DNA from: Algoriphagus faecimaris
Lineage (GTDB): Bacteria > Bacteroidota > Bacteroidia > Cytophagales > Cyclobacteriaceae
Length of the DNA: 64,000 nt
Assembly: GCF_900101705.1 (NCBI RefSeq)
Contig: NZ_FNAC01000004.1
Coordinates: forward strand, 1-64,000
Direction: 5' to 3'
The notes under the pieces are model-generated. The model saw nothing but the letters and a program-made list of their open reading frames with translations. It was not told the origin of the DNA and ran no database searches. Within the stretch, counting starts at the first letter, position 1. Each line of letters begins with the position of its first letter. Positions 1 to 10,969 of this stretch are shown here, piece by piece. The position numbers were made by a program, and so were the translations under genes.

Positions 1-278
1 TAGCGCAAGGCGTCTTTTAAAAAATCAACCTCAACTTTAAGCTTGCCAATGGTTTTGAGCAATTGGTCTTTCTCTTCATCGGCCGGATCTTTCTTGTTTC
101 TGCCGCCTTTTTCAAAGACCTCTTCGGCGCCGTTGAGAAACTCACGTTTCCAGTTGCTGAGCTGCTGGGGTGCCAGTTCATACTTCTGAGCAAGCTCGGC
201 AAGTGAGGAGCGCTCTTTCAACAGTTCCAAAACCACCTTGGTCTTGAACTTCGAGGTAAATTTTCTTCGTGTGGTCAT
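1..278 (-). CDS. IS3-family transposase OrfA-like protein (3' end outside window)
   Basis: The reading frame starts at the ATG at 278 and stays open to base 1, so about 92 N-terminal residues are visible and the end is cut by the window. It begins MTTRRKFTSKFKTKVVLELL, continues with a helix-turn-helix region (LAELAQKYEL, QQLSNWKREFL), then a charged coiled coil (KDQLLKTIGKLKVEVDFLK). This is the usual layout of the small OrfA of IS3-type elements: DNA binding, then a leucine-zipper-like dimerization helix. OrfB, with the DDE catalytic domain, should lie outside the window. The 61-residue open frame at 17-202 on the same strand is an out-of-frame shadow. Confidence 0.85.
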   Translation of the reverse strand, partial: MTTRRKFTSKFKTKVVLELLKERSSLAELAQKYELAPQQLSNWKREFLNGAEEVFEKGGRNKKDPADEEKDQLLKTIGKLKVEVDFLKDALR

Positions 279-334
279 CACAGTAAATTTAAAGGTTAAT
301 TTTTAACTTAATTTACTGCCCCAATTTTTGGGGT
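279..334 (-). mobile_element. Probable IS terminal region
   Basis: Between the transposase start and the next gene lies a short AT-rich leader ending in a small palindrome, CCCCAAAAATTGGGG (320-334 region, read on the minus strand). IS3-type elements usually carry the transposase start within about 60 bp of a terminal inverted repeat, so the element boundary is expected near 330-334, immediately before the ATG of the VWA gene. The exact end cannot be fixed without the other terminus. Confidence 0.45.
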
Positions 335-1348
335 ATGCTCACAATCTTAACAGGATCTTGCTGCTGGTTTAAAGATTGTGATGAGGATAACCCCTGTCTT
401 GAGTCAATTCAACATAATATGGTACTTTATGCAAACTACTTTTATGATGGTTCTGGAATACCTGAATTAAATATTTTAAGGGATAAATCCTCACAGGAAG
501 TGATTATTGAATCAATACCACAAATAGGCGTAGAAATGGGGCGGTTTAACATTTTTTATCCTGCAGTAATTTTAAAGAAGGATCGTCAAGTCTTTAAAAT
601 TTTAAATTTTTCAACAGAAAAAAAAGAAAATGGGTGCTGGGTTGTTGATGATGAGAATAAGCTTTCTCCTTCCAATTCCAAAAGCTTAGATATTATATTG
701 GTATTAGATGTTAGCAGTTCTTTAAACGAGAATTTGGAAAAAATTAAAAGTTCTGCAAATCAAGTAATAAGATCTATCCTTCAAAGCAATAGTTCTTTGC
801 GAATCGCCGTAATTAAATTTTCTAGAGGGGCTTTAGGTTCTGGCTTTACTTCTAATTCATTTGATTTAAACTCATTCATTTCAACTGAACAAATATATTC
901 ATCTCCAGACATTGGTAATTATATTTTGGAGAGGAGACCAGAGACTTCATTATATGAAGCTATAGAATTGGCAATTGATAAACTGGGCGATTCAAAAGCT
1001 AAAGGTAAGGGTATTTTGGTCTTCACAGATGGGCTTAATAACTTTCAATTTAATCCTTTAAATCAATCCCCTGAAAATATTATAAATAAGATGAAAGAAC
1101 GAGATATTTCGACGTTTACAATTGGCTTCGAAGGAAATCAAGGCAGTGTAAATAGAATAGCTTTACAGAACATTTCAGTAAATGGAGATTATTCTTTTCC
1201 TACAAGTATCGATGACTTAAATGATGTTTTTGTCAGGTTTTCGAATAACATTGCAACAGTATATGATTTCACCTATAATACAAGTAATTCTGCACTTTCA
1301 AAGCCAATTGAGTATAGATTTTTATTTAATACAGAAAGAGTAAACTAA
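335..1348 (+). CDS. VWA-domain lipoprotein, possibly 5'-truncated by the IS
   Basis: A 337-residue protein. A von Willebrand factor A domain begins near residue 115: the MIDAS motif DVSSS follows a hydrophobic strand (LDIILVLDVSSS), and later VFTDG and FTIGF match the usual domain strands. VWA domains bind ligands through a metal ion; the ligand here is unknown. The N-terminus is MLTILTGSCCW, which looks like the tail of a lipoprotein signal peptide ending at a lipobox cysteine but lacks the normal Lys-rich start and most of the hydrophobic core. The IS boundary lies directly upstream, so insertion may have removed the original start. The gene is more AT-rich than its neighbours. It may not be expressed. 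Confidence 0.75.
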   Translation: MLTILTGSCCWFKDCDEDNPCLESIQHNMVLYANYFYDGSGIPELNILRDKSSQEVIIESIPQIGVEMGRFNIFYPAVILKKDRQVFKILNFSTEKKENGCWVVDDENKLSPSNSKSLDIILVLDVSSSLNENLEKIKSSANQVIRSILQSNSSLRIAVIKFSRGALGSGFTSNSFDLNSFISTEQIYSSPDIGNYILERRPETSLYEAIELAIDKLGDSKAKGKGILVFTDGLNNFQFNPLNQSPENIINKMKERDISTFTIGFEGNQGSVNRIALQNISVNGDYSFPTSIDDLNDVFVRFSNNIATVYDFTYNTSNSALSKPIEYRFLFNTERVN

Positions 1349-1420
1349 AGGATCTTATCTACTACTCTACCACCTTCTCCCCCAAACCCGCCGAATTCTA
1401 ATTCTCGATTCTAGATCTTC

Positions 1421-1457
1421 AAAAGTGTCTGCATCTTCATCTTGCAGGCACTTTTTT
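1421..1457 (+). terminator. Rho-independent-type terminator
   Basis: AAAAGTGTCTGCA (1421-1433) pairs with TGCAGGCACTTTT (from 1443) with one G-U pair and a 9-nt loop, followed by a T-run. It lies downstream of the VWA gene and upstream of the delta-60 gene. Confidence 0.7.
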
Positions 1458-1516
1458 GCTTTTGAAGTAAGGGTACTTGCATGTAAAAAGAATAATTCAC
1501 TTTAAAAGCAGGTCTT

Positions 1517-4500
1517 ATGAAAAGATTTTTACTAGTTCTATTCGGCTTTTTGATAAGCTGTAGTATTCTCCAAGCTCAAAATGCTGGGGAATTGGATTTG
1601 AGTTTTAATGCGGATGGAGTGGGGTTTGGAGAAGGAACGAATGGTACGGTAAGAGCCTCTGCAATCCAGCCCGATGGCAATATTCTTATTGCCGGGGAGT
1701 TTAGAGTTGTCAATGGAACAGCTAGAAATTTTATTGCCCGACTAACTCCGGAAGGCAGGGTTGATTATTCCTTTGACCCCGGTTCTGGGGCAAATCTTCC
1801 TATTTTTGCTATGGAACTCCAGGATGATGGTAAGATTTTGATTGGAGGTGATTTTACCTCCTACAATGGAGTTTCTCGTAATCGGATCGCCAGACTCAAT
1901 TCCGATGGAAGTTTGGATGAATCTTTTAATCCGGGCTCAGGGGTTCTTGGCTCAGTTAATACAATTTCCGTGCAAGGAGGAAGTATTTTTGTCGGGGGAA
2001 GTTTCCAATCATACAACGGAGAACCAAGAAGTAATTTTGTTGCGCTTACATCAGTAGGTTCTATTAATTTCTTTTTTAATCAGTTTCTGACTTTTAATGG
2101 ATCAATTCAAAAAATAATCCGCCAACCTGATGGCCATATTCTTGTTTTTGGCGCATTTTTCCAAGTAGACGGAGTCTCGCGAAACCGAGTAGCACGAATT
2201 ACTCCTGAGGGAAGGTTGGATGGTTCTTTTAATCCTGGATCGGGAGCCAATTCTTTGGTTCGAACTGCTATTCTACAGGCAGATGGCAAAATCGTCTTTG
2301 GAGGAGACTTTACAAGTTATAATGGGCAAACAGCAAATCGCCTGGCTAGAATAAATTCGGATGGAAGTTTTGATAATACTTATAATTCAAGTGGTGCAAA
2401 CTTTCAAGTATGGAATATTCAGGCACAGCCCGATTCCAAAATACTGGTTTCTGGTTCATTTTCGGTTATCAATGGAGTTTCCAAAATTGGGTTGGCTCGC
2501 TTGAATAGTGATGGCTCCCTCGATGAGTCCTTTGACTCAGGTACAGGAACGAATGGACCCGCTCGTACATTTAGCTTTCTTCAAAATGGAGACATATTCT
2601 TAGCCGGAGGCTTTAATTCTTACAATGGACCAACTTCCAGAGGCCTTGCTCTGATCGATTCAGAGGGAACCTTAAAATCGCAATTTAATCCAGAGTCTGG
2701 TGCTAACAATCAAATAAGGGCGATGAAGTTACTTTCAAATGGAAATATTCTTATTGGTGGGGATTTCACCTCTTACAAAGGAAATACCATTAATCGGTTA
2801 GCCAGACTAACTCCCACCGGAGAATTAGATTTAAATTTCAATTCTGGGCCCGGGCCAGATAATTTGGTTTTTAGTCTTGATGAGGGCTTGAATCAAAAAA
2901 CCTATATCGGTGGACTATTTTTAAATGTGAATGGAGTGCCCAGAAATCGAATTGCCCGATTTAATCCGGACGGTACCTTAGACAATAACTTCGACCCTGG
3001 AATTGGTCCTAACAATACAGTTAATCAAGTTGTTGAACTACCAAACGGAAAAGTTCTTATAGCAGGGCTTTTTACTCAATACGGTGGTGTTCCGGTGAAA
3101 TATATCGTAAGACTAAATAGTGATGGTACTTTTGATCCTACATTTGATACAGGCGAGGGTCCTAATTCTGGAATCGTCAGCTTTTTGGTTCAGCCTGATG
3201 GAAAAATTTTAATCAGTGGTTTTTTTACTTCGGTTGATGGGGCTCCTAGAAATTACCTTGCGAGATTAAATTCGGACGGAAGTTTGGATACATCTTTTGA
3301 GGTTGGATTGGGTGCAAGTACAACTGTTTTATCCTTGGATTTACAGCCGGATGGCAAAATATTAATTGGAGGATTCTTTGTTTCCTATAATGGGATTTCG
3401 AGAAATCGAATTGCAAGACTCAACCCGAACGGGTCACTAGACACTTCATTTGATCCTCAACTAGGAGCGGAAGGAGCCGTAAGAGCAATTCAAGGGCAAG
3501 AAGATGGGACTATTTATATCGGAGGGGACTTTTTCAACTATAACGGAACAAGAGTGAATTATTTTGCCAAGCTGACATCAGAAGGATTATTAGATCCAGA
3601 ATTTGCTAATGAAATAGGAACAAGTTCAACAGGGGTAAATACGATTCAGGTCCAAGAGGACGAGAATATTTTGATTGCTGGTTCATTTACCAGCTATGGA
3701 AATATCGGTAGGGGAAGAATCGCCCGAGTACTTGGGGAAAGTCAGATTATTGAGGTAAATAAGCCTATTCTTTCACAAGAAAGCCTTACAGATGTGATTG
3801 GGGATTGTCAGGTGGTTTTTGAAGATTTGATTATTCCAACGGCCAATGATGTAGAAGACGGAATCATTCAAGGAGAGACTGATTTATCTATATTCCCTAT
3901 TACTACCCAAGGATTAACGACCATCACTTGGACCTACACCGACAGTGATGGAAATAGTATTTCCCAAGACCAATCGATTATTCTTGAAGACATTACTGCT
4001 CCAGTTCCAGATGTAGAAGAATTACCGACGATTGAGGCTACATGTTTCATTGAAATCGGAAGTCCTACAGCCACGGATGCCTGTAAGGGAACCATCCAGG
4101 GACAAGCAGATCGAGCCTTGACATTCACTGAAACGGGGGATTATACCGTCACTTGGACCTATGATGATGGGAACGGAAATACCAGCTCTCAAACTCAACG
4201 GGTTATATTCCAGGCTGATGAAGGACCATTCTGGATTACTGAAGAGGGAGCTTTGGATCAGACTCTGACTTGTCCAACAGAGGAAGAAATCCAGCAATCC
4301 TTCTTTGCGCAGGTTCCTCAGCCTGGATCTCTTTGCTTCCCCATATTTGTTCAACTTGATGGGCAGCCAGTTTTCGAACCCACGGATGATCAAGGAAATG
4401 GGGTTTACTTGGTCAATTGGTATGCCAGAGACCCGCTTGGAGCAAGAATCGATTACACGGTAAGGATTACTATTGTTCAAGGTGGGCCTCCTGTTCCGGT

Positions 4501-6469
4501 AGTGGATGAACTGCCGATACTTACTGCATCATGCTCAATCGAGGAGATTCAGGCACCTATTGCTTTGGATGGTTGCTCTGGGGATGAAATTTTAGGAATT
4601 ACAACCGACCCAACGAGCTATTTTGAACAGGGTACATTTACTATCACATGGACCTATGATAGTGAGAATGGAAACACATCCAGTCAATCCCAAACCATAA
4701 TCATTGAAGACTCCACACCTCCCGTTCCAGATGTAGCTGAGCTTCCAATTATTACTGCCGAACTATCTGCCACTGTTGAAGCACCTTCGGCAACCGATAA
4801 TTGCGCTGGAAATCTTCTTGGAACTACAGTTGATCCAATCACTTTTACTGAAGTGGGAGAATATACAGTTACTTGGAATTTTGATGATGGAAATGGAAAC
4901 AGCACTTCGCAAATTCAACTGATCACCATCACAGGCCCATTGAATCCAGAAGAGGATCTTACTCCACCTGTGGTAAGAACGCAAAATGTGAATGTGATTT
5001 TAGGATCGAATGGCCAGGGAACTTTATCTCCTGCTGAAGTAGATAATGGATCCACAGATAATTTGACCCTACCGGAAAATCTTAGCTTGAGTTTGAGTAG
5101 GACTAATTTCTCCTGCAACGATGTAGGTCAACCAATAGAAGTAACATTGACGGTAATCGATGAAAATGGGAATGCTGCATCTGGAGTTGCTTTGGTAAGC
5201 GTGCTAGATCAAACTCCACCGGAGCTCTCATTAAAAGATATCACAATCGATTTAGATGAAAGTGGTAGCGCTACTCTTTCTGCTTCTAGTTTTGATCAGG
5301 GAAGTAAGGATAACTGCAGCATTGTCAATTGGGTTCTAAGCCAGTCCGAATTTACCTGTAATGATATTGGAGTGGTGGAAGTGGAAGTAACGGCAATTGA
5401 TCTTGGAGGAAATGCAAGTTCGGCAACTGCAAATGTCACAGTAAGAGACCGAATAAGCCCAAGTTTCATTGATTTGCCGAAAAGTATTAGTCTGACATTG
5501 GCAGAGGGAGAAGAATATGTTATTCCTGATTTCTCCAGCTTTGCGGTAGATAATTGTGAAATTGTTTTCTACGAACAGTCTATCCCTGCAGGAACCCTAA
5601 CCACGAATTCAGGGAAATATGATGTTTCGATCAACATTGCTGATGCCAGTGGAAATACTGCTAAAGCTACAGTTAAAATCTCGCGCTCGGCTCCCAAAAT
5701 AAAGAAGAGTTCAAAACGCATCCTCTCCGACCTTATCACCGTCGACTGGAATACGCCAATTGAAACCGTTCAAAAAGAATTGGATCAGCAAAGTGGGGAC
5801 TGGTTTGACGGAAGACAGATTCCACTGATTTTGGATGAAGCTGGCTATGAACCGCTAACCCCAGGCCTGTATATCCTGAATGCTAAGTTGTCTGAAAATG
5901 ACTGGTTTGAACTGGATGAGGCCGCGCAGATCCAAGTGTTGGTAAAAGAAAAGCCTTTGGCAAAGGATATTTTGGCCATCAATTCCAAGTTTGCAATGGA
6001 ATTGAAAGCAGGAACGAAAGTAGCCGATCTCAAAACTATTGATCCGGCGGATGATATCCATCTGTATGAGTTGGAAGCGCATGATCAGTTGGAGTTGAGA
6101 GAAAATCAACTGATTTGGAAAGGTGGACCTGTGCCAGCTATTCTTAAATTCCAAGTTTCCAGCACCGACCGGGCCGGTCAGACCATCTCGAGAGAGATTA
6201 CCCTCACCGAGGAGTTGAAATTCGGTGAATTCTTGATCTTCCCGAATCCGGCAGAGAATCAGACTCAGATTTTGGTGGAGTTGGATCAGCCAGCACAAGT
6301 AAGTTTGAGGGTCTTCGATGCAACGGGACGCTTGGTGATTTCCGATCAGTTTATGCGGGAAGAGACATTTGTGCAGACTTTGGACTTGATGGGAATTGCA
6401 CCGGGACTGTATACGATTCAAGTTCAAATGGGTGACTTCTTCATGACCGGGCGACTGATCAAAAAATAG
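1517..6469 (+). CDS. Large secreted delta-60 repeat protein with T9SS type A sorting domain
   Basis: 1650 residues. A signal peptide ([21 protein letters not shown]) is followed by about a dozen repeats of roughly 55 residues, each of the form [17 protein letters not shown]...[15 protein letters not shown] (residues about 20-745). This matches the delta-60 repeat, expected to fold as a beta-propeller-like array. Residues about 755-1420 hold several Ig-like/HYR-like modules with recurrent [12 protein letters not shown] and DxTPP motifs. The C-terminus ([11 protein letters not shown]...[10 protein letters not shown]...LIKK) is a type A T9SS sorting domain, so the protein should cross the outer membrane and stay at the surface or be released. 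A surface or adhesion role is inference. It appears monocistronic, with its own terminators on both sides. Confidence 0.9.
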   Translation: MKRFLLVLFGFLISCSILQAQNAGELDLSFNADGVGFGEGTNGTVRASAIQPDGNILIAGEFRVVNGTARNFIARLTPEGRVDYSFDPGSGANLPIFAMELQDDGKILIGGDFTSYNGVSRNRIARLNSDGSLDESFNPGSGVLGSVNTISVQGGSIFVGGSFQSYNGEPRSNFVALTSVGSINFFFNQFLTFNGSIQKIIRQPDGHILVFGAFFQVDGVSRNRVARITPEGRLDGSFNPGSGANSLVRTAILQADGKIVFGGDFTSYNGQTANRLARINSDGSFDNTYNSSGANFQVWNIQAQPDSKILVSGSFSVINGVSKIGLARLNSDGSLDESFDSGTGTNGPARTFSFLQNGDIFLAGGFNSYNGPTSRGLALIDSEGTLKSQFNPESGANNQIRAMKLLSNGNILIGGDFTSYKGNTINRLARLTPTGELDLNFNSGPGPDNLVFSLDEGLNQKTYIGGLFLNVNGVPRNRIARFNPDGTLDNNFDPGIGPNNTVNQVVELPNGKVLIAGLFTQYGGVPVKYIVRLNSDGTFDPTFDTGEGPNSGIVSFLVQPDGKILISGFFTSVDGAPRNYLARLNSDGSLDTSFEVGLGASTTVLSLDLQPDGKILIGGFFVSYNGISRNRIARLNPNGSLDTSFDPQLGAEGAVRAIQGQEDGTIYIGGDFFNYNGTRVNYFAKLTSEGLLDPEFANEIGTSSTGVNTIQVQEDENILIAGSFTSYGNIGRGRIARVLGESQIIEVNKPILSQESLTDVIGDCQVVFEDLIIPTANDVEDGIIQGETDLSIFPITTQGLTTITWTYTDSDGNSISQDQSIILEDITAPVPDVEELPTIEATCFIEIGSPTATDACKGTIQGQADRALTFTETGDYTVTWTYDDGNGNTSSQTQRVIFQADEGPFWITEEGALDQTLTCPTEEEIQQSFFAQVPQPGSLCFPIFVQLDGQPVFEPTDDQGNGVYLVNWYARDPLGARIDYTVRITIVQGGPPVPVVDELPILTASCSIEEIQAPIALDGCSGDEILGITTDPTSYFEQGTFTITWTYDSENGNTSSQSQTIIIEDSTPPVPDVAELPIITAELSATVEAPSATDNCAGNLLGTTVDPITFTEVGEYTVTWNFDDGNGNSTSQIQLITITGPLNPEEDLTPPVVRTQNVNVILGSNGQGTLSPAEVDNGSTDNLTLPENLSLSLSRTNFSCNDVGQPIEVTLTVIDENGNAASGVALVSVLDQTPPELSLKDITIDLDESGSATLSASSFDQGSKDNCSIVNWVLSQSEFTCNDIGVVEVEVTAIDLGGNASSATANVTVRDRISPSFIDLPKSISLTLAEGEEYVIPDFSSFAVDNCEIVFYEQSIPAGTLTTNSGKYDVSINIADASGNTAKATVKISRSAPKIKKSSKRILSDLITVDWNTPIETVQKELDQQSGDWFDGRQIPLILDEAGYEPLTPGLYILNAKLSENDWFELDEAAQIQVLVKEKPLAKDILAINSKFAMELKAGTKVADLKTIDPADDIHLYELEAHDQLELRENQLIWKGGPVPAILKFQVSSTDRAGQTISREITLTEELKFGEFLIFPNPAENQTQILVELDQPAQVSLRVFDATGRLVISDQFMREETFVQTLDLMGIAPGLYTIQVQMGDFFMTGRLIKK

Positions 6470-6488
6470 AAATAAGCTTCTTGAATTC

Positions 6489-6520
6489 AAAAAGCCAGTT
6501 CCAATAGGGGCTGGCTTTTT
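6489..6520 (+). terminator. Rho-independent terminator
   Basis: AAAAAGCCAG (6489-6498) and CTGGCTTTTT (6511-6520) form a perfect 10-bp stem with a 12-nt loop and a T-tract. It closes the delta-60 gene; its symmetry may also serve the convergent thioredoxin-like gene. Confidence 0.8.
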
Positions 6521-6569
6521 CAATTTTCAATGACCAAGTTCATTATTCAATTTGTTGATTGAAAATCAC

Positions 6570-7544
6570 CTAAATCTCCCTCCCCAATTTTCTCCTCAAT
6601 TTTCCCTTGCTGTAGCCATTCCAGATGCTCTGCACCTCTCCCTCGGGATTAATCAGGACAAAAGAGGGGAAAATTTCGATCTCAAAGAGTTTGGTCGCTA
6701 GGCTGTTTCTATCCCAGAGACTGGTCCAATTCATCTGGGATTTGTGATCTTTTTGGATTTCCAACCAAGTTCTCCGGGTTCGGTCATTCCAGATGGTGAC
6801 AAACTCCACTTGGTCAGCTAATTCACGCTGCAGTTCGATGAGTTCTGGTAAAGCCTTTACGCAACCTGCACATCCTGTAAAAGAAAAATCCAACAGCACG
6901 TATTTTCCTTTTTGATCACTTAGTGAAAAATCCGAACCCGCTTTGCTTTCCAAGGTAAATTCGGGTGCCAATTCACCGATTTGGGCACGAGCCATGGTAT
7001 TCAAACTGAGATAAGTCTTGACCTCGTCGATTTCCCAAGATTCTTCAAACTCATTGGGGATTTCAGAAAGCAAATTCATTAATTCTTCATCGCTAAAAAT
7101 TTGCTTAAAGGAATTCAACATTCGAATCCCTACCAGTTTATCCAGATTTTTAGCAATCAGTTCCTTCTTAATTTCACTTTCAGCTGTCGTGATTTCTGAT
7201 TGGAGAGCGGTGAAGGGATGCTCGGGACTTAGCGTCCATGTATCGGGATCATTTACTTTTCCAGTGAGCGTGTATTCCCCTTTTTCCAGCCAAAATATTT
7301 TACTTGAATGGATTTTTCCTTTGGTGGAAATGTAATACATGGTAAGGGTTTTTGGTCCGGGGAGTGAATCGATGTTTACAAAATCATACCTTTCTCCAAA
7401 AATATCAAAAACCTCTTCTCCGTGTTGAATACGTAAAAATTGATTCCCTGAAAACTCAGCCTCGAGTTTGCCTTTAAGCTGGGTTTGTGAGAAAGAAGAA
7501 AATGAAATACCAAAAGAAAGAAGAAAAGCCAAAGCAATGCGCAT
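6570..7544 (-). CDS. Periplasmic thioredoxin-like (TlpA/ResA type) protein with N-terminal DUF4369-like region
   Basis: I place the start at the ATG at 7544, which begins a clear signal peptide (MRIALAFLLSFGISFSSFSQ) and gives 324 residues; the frame upstream of it is open but does not look like protein. Residues about 20-190 resemble the beta-rich N-terminal region of Bacteroidota TlpA-like proteins. The C-terminal part is a thioredoxin fold with the redox motif CAGC (FTGCAGCVKALPE) after GKYVLLDFS. The family reduces or oxidizes disulfides in the periplasm; the partner is unknown. The gene stands alone, convergent with the delta-60 gene. Confidence 0.85.
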   Translation of the reverse strand: MRIALAFLLSFGISFSSFSQTQLKGKLEAEFSGNQFLRIQHGEEVFDIFGERYDFVNIDSLPGPKTLTMYYISTKGKIHSSKIFWLEKGEYTLTGKVNDPDTWTLSPEHPFTALQSEITTAESEIKKELIAKNLDKLVGIRMLNSFKQIFSDEELMNLLSEIPNEFEESWEIDEVKTYLSLNTMARAQIGELAPEFTLESKAGSDFSLSDQKGKYVLLDFSFTGCAGCVKALPELIELQRELADQVEFVTIWNDRTRRTWLEIQKDHKSQMNWTSLWDRNSLATKLFEIEIFPSFVLINPEGEVQSIWNGYSKGKLRRKLGREI

Positions 7545-7747
7545 AAGAAAAGAATTTTTAGTATTCACGGAAATTTCGGGATTTGGGTTTTGAATTAAAG
7601 GGCAGTATCTAAAAAGCTTAGAATTTTTTGAAAAATACTTGTCACTTTCATCCCAAGTCAAGGACAATAATAACCATCAAATAAACCAGTTTTAGGAAAT
7701 TTCGGTTTTTAAGTAAATTAATCTAACTTTATAAAAAGGGTTTTCAT

Positions 7748-7978
7748 ATGGATTTAAAAATCACCATAGAGACAAATAAACAGGAACTGGTTGAAAAAAT
7801 TCTCGATTTGTTGAAAGGTGAATCTGCATCTATCAAACTCGAGACTGCTCAACAAATTGAGTCAAAAAACATTGGTGATCTTCTGGATCAACTTTCCAAA
7901 AATCACCCAATAAAGTCGATTAAAGATCCAGTTTCTTGGCAACAGGAAATTAGAGAAGAAAGAGCGCTTCCGTTTTAG
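7748..7978 (+). CDS. Putative antitoxin of a VapBC-like pair
   Basis: A 76-residue acidic protein beginning MDLKITIETNKQELVEKIL. Its C-terminus (VSWQQEIREERALPF) resembles the short toxin-binding tails of small antitoxins paired with PIN toxins. Its stop TAG is directly followed by the ATG of the PIN gene, so the two are translationally coupled. I cannot assign a DNA-binding fold. The call rests mainly on size and on the downstream gene. Confidence 0.65.
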   Translation: MDLKITIETNKQELVEKILDLLKGESASIKLETAQQIESKNIGDLLDQLSKNHPIKSIKDPVSWQQEIREERALPF

Positions 7979-8344
7979 ATGATTTTACTGGACAGCAATA
8001 TTATTATTTATTCCCTGTCTCCAAGCTTCCAACAGGTGAGAGAAATTTTGAAAGGAAAATCAATTTTTTGTTCTGTAATAAGTAAAATCGAAGTGCTAGG
8101 ATATTCCAAACTATCTCAGAACGAATTAAATGGATTTATAAAGCTTTTCGATGCTTTGCCCATTATTCAAATTTCAAACTCAATTGTTGAGTCTGCTATA
8201 AAACTTCGTCAAAAAAGAAAGATGACTTTGGGAGATGCCTTAATCGCTGCTACAGCAATCGATTACAAGTTGGAACTTATAACTGCCAATACAAAAGATT
8301 TTGATTGGATAAAAGAGATTAAGTTAAACAATCCGTTGATTTAA
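7979..8344 (+). CDS. PIN-domain toxin (VapC-like RNase)
   Basis: 121 residues with the PIN-domain layout: D5 in ILLDSNIIIY, E38 in SKIEVLGY, D86 in LGDALIAATA, and N104/D107 in TANTKDF. These are the acidic residues that bind Mg2+/Mn2+ in PIN nucleases. VapC-type toxins cleave RNA, often tRNA, unless bound by the antitoxin encoded just upstream. All expected acidic positions are present, so the protein is probably active. The target RNA cannot be told from sequence. Confidence 0.85.
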   Translation: MILLDSNIIIYSLSPSFQQVREILKGKSIFCSVISKIEVLGYSKLSQNELNGFIKLFDALPIIQISNSIVESAIKLRQKRKMTLGDALIAATAIDYKLELITANTKDFDWIKEIKLNNPLI

Positions 8345-8496
8345 ATTGGTAAAGTTGTTCCTTTTGGCTTAAAGCTGAATTGAATTCCGAAATAGAATTA
8401 AAGTAATGATATAAACATCTACTTTTGGTATTAAGCAAAAGAAGAAATTTGATAATTTTTTATCCTTCAACACTGCAAATTAAGTTTGCCCATTGT

Positions 8497-10902
8497 TCAT
8501 TGTTTTCCTTCAACACGCACTTTCGCTCCCGTCATCAAGATTCTTCGGTAGCCGTTTTGAGTATCTGAACTCACTTCTTTGCCCAAAATTTTGACCTGTG
8601 AATAGCTCTCTGGAATTTCGATCGAAAGCCCCCACTTCTTCTGGCTTTGCTCGACTTCGAGGATCAATTGATTTCCAGATTTTTGATAGTTTAAGGAAAT
8701 TTCATTTTCCCCGATTTGTACGTTTTGGATCGAGGCATTTTCCCAATTGCTGGGCATCTGAGGGCGGATGTGGATAACTTTATTTCCAGCATCAGGTTGA
8801 ATACCAAAAAATTGGGTCACGATCGGCACGGCATAGCTGTATAGATTCCAAGCTTGAGTAAACATCCCGTAATCAGGAGAAACCTCATATATCGATCCCG
8901 GCAGCGCAAAGCCGAAACTTCGAGTCATCCGCTGCAAATAATCCAAGGCTGCATCGGGATTTCCATAGTTGTTTTCTCCAATGGCGGAAACTCCTGTTGG
9001 CAAAGTCATGACCGCACCGGTGTAGGAAAAGACCTTACTTCCAGAAAATGAACCCTCTTCCGATTCGGCGCTCTCATCCCGATCGATTCCCGTCACAAAA
9101 GTGCCAAATGGGTTAGTATACTTCCGGGCGGTCATCAAGGCAATTTTAGCTTTATCCACATCGGATATCCCTACCTCCATCGGAGTGTTGACCACCCAGT
9201 TATGGTAGAGTACAAAGCCCTGTTTTTGGTCTTTGGGCAATGTGGATAACTTTTCTTTGGTCGCTTTCAATTCAGCCACCGCCCAGGGTTTATCCAAGGT
9301 ATCGGCTCGAATAATCGCCCCATCGATCAAGTGAAGTGCCTCTTCAGTTGTGCCGATAAAATCAGCATAACTTCCAAACTCTTCCACCCAAAATTCGCTG
9401 TTGATCTTGTCTGCAAGGGCTTCGGCTGTCTGTTGATAACTTTCTGAAAGGTCTGTTTTTCCCAGAATTTCAGCCATTTTTGCTGCATCTGCAAAGGCTT
9501 TGTAGCTGTAAGCTGCCACATCGATCATCTCGGATTCCAGTCCATGGATTTCCATCATGCCATAGCCGTCGGCCAGCAAATTTCCGTCTTCGTCGTTTTC
9601 TTCCAATAGCCATTTCAGCCCTTTTTCCACAGCCGGAAAATACTTTTCCAAAAACTCCCGATCCCCTGTCCAGCGATAGACTTCCCAAATTGTCGAAACC
9701 CACTGAGGAGTTTCATTAATATTCCCGGGGTTGAATACGACTCCATTGGTGGAGGCCTCGTGGATGATGCGGCCGTTGCCGTTGGTTTTTTCGGAAAGAT
9801 TGTGGATCAATTCCATCGTACTATACACCAAGTCTTTTCTGCCGGTGGCGATCAAACCTTGAATCGTGTACTCGCTATCCACTCCAAAAAACCAGGGATA
9901 ATCAGGCAATCCGGCTCCAAAACCACGACCCATCCCGGGCACTTCCCGCACCAACCAATCGGTATTGTATTTGGTCCATTCGTAGGCTTTTTGGAGTTGC
10001 TTGTCTGGAATGTCGATTTGGGATTTTTCGAAAATGTCCCTATATCTTGATTTTTTTTCGTACCAGTCACTGACAAAATTTTCTCGCAAATCAGCTATGG
10101 TTTCCATGGCTTTGAGTTCACTTTCAGTTGATCCTGCAATAAAAATGGGCACCACCAATTCGGAATTCGCTGGAATCGCAATATTTACTGCAAAGGTAGC
10201 AGATGCTCCTTTTCCTTTGGACTCAAAGGCACAAACGGATTCCCGAGGACTAATAGGAATGCCGGCCTCGGTTCCCCAAGTGGTGTACCAATCATTTCCT
10301 TCATCCTTGGCAGTAAAAGTTCCTGTCAATTCATTGAAGGAAATTTGATCTTCCTCATCGTTCATTCCATTTTCTTCTCCCAGCCAGACAGGCCTTAAAT
10401 CTACTTGAGCATTCCAAGCGAAGTCAAAATTAGACTCAAACGCTCCATTATTTTCAAAGCGGTACAAAACCACCATACCTTCTCGCCCATCCGGCACAAA
10501 ATGAAGGCGCTCCACATTCAGTCCTTTGGCTATCTCTTCATAGTTGATCACATTGCTGATGGGATAGTTGGTGAAAGTTTGGGCATTTTCGAGGCATTGA
10601 GCCTGTCCATCAAAGGATAATTCAGCCGAAAAGCCATCCATCAATTTAATTGGATGCAACCAAATCCCTCCCATTTCACCTTCTACATGCCAGCCCAAAT
10701 CGGGAAAACTGCCATCCTGATGTCCGACCAAATACAATCGGTCTCCGGCGGCCACAAAAGGGGAAGACAAGTAGGTTTCTTTTCCGATGAGCCCTTGCAT
10801 ATCTTGAATTTCCTCGAAAATAGTCGAGTAGGAATCGGAATTTTGCTGGCAAGAATAAAGCATTCCCATCAGTAGTATAAAAAGGTATGGCTTCTTAATC
10901 AT
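8497..10902 (-). CDS. Debranching-enzyme-like (alpha/alpha)6-barrel glycosidase lipoprotein
   Basis: 801 residues with an SPII-type signal (MIKKPYLFILLMGMLYSCQQ, lipobox Cys18), so it is probably a membrane-anchored lipoprotein. The N-terminal half is beta-rich. The C-terminal part contains motifs typical of glycogen-debranching and amylo-alpha-1,6-glucosidase type alpha/alpha barrels: LPDYPWFFGVDSEYT, TNGNGRIIHEAS, ETPQWVSTIWEVYRWTGD and YHNWVVNTPMEVGI. It probably hydrolyses or trims an oligosaccharide at the cell surface or in the periplasm. Exact substrate and GH family are uncertain. The neighbouring YdjC-like deacetylase, also exported and on the same strand, may act on related sugars; the 67-nt gap allows co-transcription. 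Confidence 0.7.
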   Translation of the reverse strand: MIKKPYLFILLMGMLYSCQQNSDSYSTIFEEIQDMQGLIGKETYLSSPFVAAGDRLYLVGHQDGSFPDLGWHVEGEMGGIWLHPIKLMDGFSAELSFDGQAQCLENAQTFTNYPISNVINYEEIAKGLNVERLHFVPDGREGMVVLYRFENNGAFESNFDFAWNAQVDLRPVWLGEENGMNDEEDQISFNELTGTFTAKDEGNDWYTTWGTEAGIPISPRESVCAFESKGKGASATFAVNIAIPANSELVVPIFIAGSTESELKAMETIADLRENFVSDWYEKKSRYRDIFEKSQIDIPDKQLQKAYEWTKYNTDWLVREVPGMGRGFGAGLPDYPWFFGVDSEYTIQGLIATGRKDLVYSTMELIHNLSEKTNGNGRIIHEASTNGVVFNPGNINETPQWVSTIWEVYRWTGDREFLEKYFPAVEKGLKWLLEENDEDGNLLADGYGMMEIHGLESEMIDVAAYSYKAFADAAKMAEILGKTDLSESYQQTAEALADKINSEFWVEEFGSYADFIGTTEEALHLIDGAIIRADTLDKPWAVAELKATKEKLSTLPKDQKQGFVLYHNWVVNTPMEVGISDVDKAKIALMTARKYTNPFGTFVTGIDRDESAESEEGSFSGSKVFSYTGAVMTLPTGVSAIGENNYGNPDAALDYLQRMTRSFGFALPGSIYEVSPDYGMFTQAWNLYSYAVPIVTQFFGIQPDAGNKVIHIRPQMPSNWENASIQNVQIGENEISLNYQKSGNQLILEVEQSQKKWGLSIEIPESYSQVKILGKEVSSDTQNGYRRILMTGAKVRVEGKQ

Positions 10903-10969
10903 CGGTTTTCAAATTTTGATAGAAGTTAATGGAAGTGATTTTCAAGTTCTAGGGCTTAGATTGATTTTC

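Noticed and set aside
4022-4480. 152-codon minus-strand open frame
   Set aside because: Antisense to the Ig-like modules of the large secreted protein; a composition by-product of the repeats.
5855-6523. 222-codon minus-strand open frame under the delta-60 protein
   Set aside because: It is antisense to the T9SS sorting domain and linker of the well-supported plus-strand gene, has no recognisable domain, and crosses the terminator hairpin.
9760-10348. Plus-strand open frames of 96 and 115 codons
   Set aside because: They lie entirely within the glycosidase gene on the other strand and show no family features.
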